DNA of 64,000 nucleotides from NCBI GenBank assembly GCA_041538185.1, contig JBGORM010000007.1, positions 62,001 to 126,000 of the forward strand, in the 5' to 3' direction. The translations under genes were made by a program, and so were the position numbers. This document shows positions 63,601-64,000 of this stretch, one piece after another. A model generated the notes under the pieces. It was not told where the DNA came from. It worked only from the letters and a program-made list of their open reading frames with translations, and made no database searches. The stretch comes from Melioribacteraceae bacterium 4301-Me. GTDB lineage: Bacteria > Bacteroidota > Ignavibacteria > Ignavibacteriales > Melioribacteraceae. Numbering within the stretch: position 1 is the stretch's first letter; the number at the start of each line of letters is the position of its first letter.

Positions 63601-64000
63601 CAAATAACGATATTATTTTCACTGAAGGATGGACATCGAGGTTTATTGAAATTGCTGATTCAGATAAGAGAATAGGTCTTGTGGGACCCGTTAGTAATTT
63701 AGTAAGCGGGGTTCAAATCGATAATGAAGCTAAATATAATTCTATAACTGATATGCATATCTATGCAGAAAAAGTAAAGAATAAAAGAAAAGGTGAATTC
63801 TTTGAATTTCCAAGAATTGCTTTCTTATGCACACTCATTAAACGCGAAGTTATTGATAAAATCGGTGGACTTGATGAAAGATTTTCCCCTGGCAATTTTG
63901 AAGATGATGATTTTTGCCTGCGTGCTCAACTTGCTGGATTTAAAACTGTAATTGCAAAAGATGTTTTTATTCATCACTTCGGCTCGAAAAGTTTTAAAGC
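57627..64000 (+). CDS. giant methyltransferase-multi-glycosyltransferase fusion, at least 2124 aa (runs off the window)
   Basis: One uninterrupted frame from ATG 57627 (AAGGAAG upstream, 11-bp overlap with the previous gene) to the window end. Order of modules: class I methyltransferase (~25-150: YVELGLYHCELF, LLFIDADHSKESV, HDTYP); GT2-like (~200-420: VYDDGSSDGS, WLDADEVLT); diverged GT2-like (~460-680: ISIICLIYKS, INSDMAF); GT4-like (~770-960: IGVDDSLFKP); classical GT2 (~1035-1260: VIIPTYNHAQYLGAALDSLL, VNDGSTDNT); a two-CxxC zinc-ribbon-like segment (~1459-1488); GT4 (~1520-1830: VPNSVDHKIFKPG, SWYEGFSMPLLEAMASGVPV); and GT2 (~1908 onward: VIIPVYNNVDYTRMCIESLI, IIDNNSKDS). It probably assembles and caps a surface glycan. 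The donor sugars are unknown. Confidence 0.88.
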   Translation, partial: MELNHERKENWHEDFIVYLASQFRPKIYVELGLYHCELFNKMIPFAEILIGVDISPEARKWMTISEKTTFINSSTDQFAEALKRNPIFIDLLFIDADHSKESVLKDFWNFFPFVNDQGLILLHDTYPKNIHYTDKRYCGDAYLAVEELKKYQNEFGFELTTIPIHPGLSIIRKRKKQISWIEEQDKPNEVNEQLILKNKRYKIIAITQVFNELRKSNLERFWKYLQPVVDGLVVYDDGSSDGSFEYLSDKAMFILRGGENDFKNEINHKKVLLEKALELKPDFVLWLDADEVLTANAAIEIQNLCRYADENEIDGISFHEINLWRSNSWQRVDNAYDDGWFVRLWRVTQDLQFHSQEAGLHQQQYPHSIKKIEKTDKIAVIHYGFASDRSLAFKYLVYRAHGQSGWALERLLDEKTLQLRKVNKKLFPDCLYVEDLPPKKRSFEEALTIIENYRDEVFKPRISIICLIYKSIEWLEFVYQQVIKYTDLHDKEFFFVANDATDEVLKYLEENYIPYYVWNNSDEQKTEWYINNVYRAWNFGAKKAKGDYLLFINSDMAFTSNWIENLYNKLDGHNCVTSRLVESGKFPSGKYGISKNFGRSLQDYNEQGFIEFAKSISEENLKDGGLFMPLLIKREHFDAVGGYPEGNIVPGSNPFQPIIAKKGEACISGDVVLMQKLSSIGIFHKTAFDSLVYHFQCGEMDSIDDVKIKRQSNRVIIANDYLKGRMGEKTMWEFLLEKLPNSAGVDMDILGTTENFTENASNYISKNFPESSIIIQNASFIDRLSKDRFTICYLQDNLRAMGRLSYQQETNLKHADLLVTNSRLTAKSYPEYNFEIIPIGVDDSLFKPMNKNEMRKEFNFPNKRIGIFVGDFGEVKGWSKVKSLIDNHPEIFWILVSKDNLCYTRDNCKTFNRIQQDLLVKLLNCADFFILGSPVETQCLAAIEACLCNLPIIMRNTGIFADFTEEEKSKVGIFGEDFEYALKEIEKRNFTPRKLIIEKGFTVNGMVDKWKKVIQKARLLRENLIKKSYDEKPPLFTVIIPTYNHAQYLGAALDSLLAQTFRNWEAIIVNDGSTDNTKEVIEKYLLLDKRFRAIHKQNGGVASALNVGINNAKGEWICWLSSDDLFEPNKLEIHFNAIKENPDIKFFHSHWYLLIEETKQKIAPGLWLQIPPTEFQVLHFFWANYVHGNSIAVHKSVFDDVGLFDETLRQGQDFDMWLRISSKYKSHFINERTCVTRIHKGQTTNSFLEGGVFDSTYSLIRFLNEKPFNALFPFTDFSNPNKIFSALNEIVFVLTKKDAFLYRCGFTSALAEKTLEWINNCLQSNIRKKAYDFLEVIVKDYLAKPLSEEVKNILKLFLNRKKVLYSKHDFIEDACEYVKLLVEKGNQKYTAAIETYLMKILKHHNELNKQSKIYKPIIVGYESHEKYSVLNTKDIIKWYVEPLEIKLNSIRHRLEIHCPECNNNFNVIIEYEMVSEHTTSKFICPTCKLTFEFSDKNFAEDFVAFNKNKTHEENVTVGDIPHIAFFIKDASVVGGGTKILFKHIDWLIKLGADVTVYSYSAKPDWIKQKLNYVIINSIEEIDTSKINLFVVFSIFDLPAVLNKLSLSKVVHLCQGYEGYHYGRTYEELRSDKHILTMLHAIPVKNISVSSHLVNLFKEKFNRVSEYVPNSVDHKIFKPGKLNDNNTKSILFIGNPWHPLKGFKFLASAIVAIQKSKYRIQNLKLNIVVGYETENINKIQEELSKELDCIVEIREKLNSEKVAEVIRNSSVVVCTSWYEGFSMPLLEAMASGVPVITTNNMGAESFCMHERNSFVVKYNDHENFIKYLLDILYSRINLNPILRNAYRTSLEYNEYNSLNAFINVYQNLLGYSFPKSNVEKLLNEIMLFNNLTEIEKNNYEGDLFGKNVSVIIPVYNNVDYTRMCIESLIRTTPQLAELIIIDNNSKDSTNDYLTKLENEDSRVKIIRNTLNVGFPNAVNQGLKESSAEFIVVANNDIIFTEGWTSRFIEIADSDKRIGLVGPVSNLVSGVQIDNEAKYNSITDMHIYAEKVKNKRKGEFFEFPRIAFLCTLIKREVIDKIGGLDERFSPGNFEDDDFCLRAQLAGFKTVIAKDVFIHHFGSKSFK

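Overview
The window looks like a chromosome segment of an AT-rich, free-living member of the Ignavibacteria / Chlorobi-Bacteroidota group. The main reason is six large exported proteins (starts at 13046, 20352, 24394, 25921, 29705 and 48358) that end in the same ~85-residue C-terminal sorting module, which opens with NYPNPFNP and closes with a KM-x-LLK-like tail. This is the type IX secretion (Por) signal in the form usual for Ignavibacteria. Other support comes from a menaquinone pathway, RNase HIII, a short exported pilin-like pair and a NarL-type two-component pair. The species assignment is inference. No T9SS machinery gene lies in the window.

Layout. 1-3018: menaquinone genes menA (3' end), menC and menE. 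3019-9247: a repeat-dominated region of REP/BIME-like palindromes surrounding a REP-associated tyrosine transposase (RAYT, 3614-4126), two pilin-like genes and a ParE-type toxin-antitoxin pair. 9248-11652: a MORN-like repeat protein and a saccharopine-dehydrogenase-like reductase on the other strand. 11780-29570: more REP arrays alternating with a 2405-aa surface protein carrying dockerin and cohesin-like domains, two cohesin-like proteins, a Kelch protein, an AAA ATPase (minus strand) and a nucleotide-sugar dehydrogenase (minus strand). 29705-33709: a 1334-aa lamin-tail/cadherin-like surface protein. 33783-37093: a tRNA-Ser/GIY-YIG cassette with a broken second copy, rnhC, pfkA, tRNA-Asp and a broken tRNA-Asp fragment. 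37094-43147: two decayed insertion sequences, a lipoprotein, an RRM protein and housekeeping-like genes. 43335-54044: a histidine kinase and response regulator, a lone receiver, a DUF5666-repeat secreted protein and several unknowns. 54311-64000: a surface-glycan operon of four sugar-nucleotide genes followed by a giant polypeptide, open to the end of the window, that fuses a methyltransferase to six glycosyltransferase modules.

The most unusual signal is repeat biology. Intergenic palindromes share a GTAG foot next to a stem whose sequence differs between copies, with matching changes on both arms. Tandem mini-hairpins of ~21-23 nt (CCAC-GAA-GTGG plus a second small hairpin) are inserted into many of these stems. 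Closely similar mini-hairpins sit inside the T-loop and anticodon loop of a broken tRNA-Ser copy, and an unrelated-sequence hairpin of the same design sits in the T-arm of a broken tRNA-Asp copy. A 19-nt palindromic insert frameshifts a transposase remnant. The broken tRNA-Ser copy lies beside a truncated GIY-YIG gene that differs from its intact neighbour only at synonymous sites over its first 50 codons, so it reads like the displaced product of repeated integration of a tRNA-linked GIY-YIG cassette.

All calls come from reading the sequence. Family names rest on motif recognition; no search was run.
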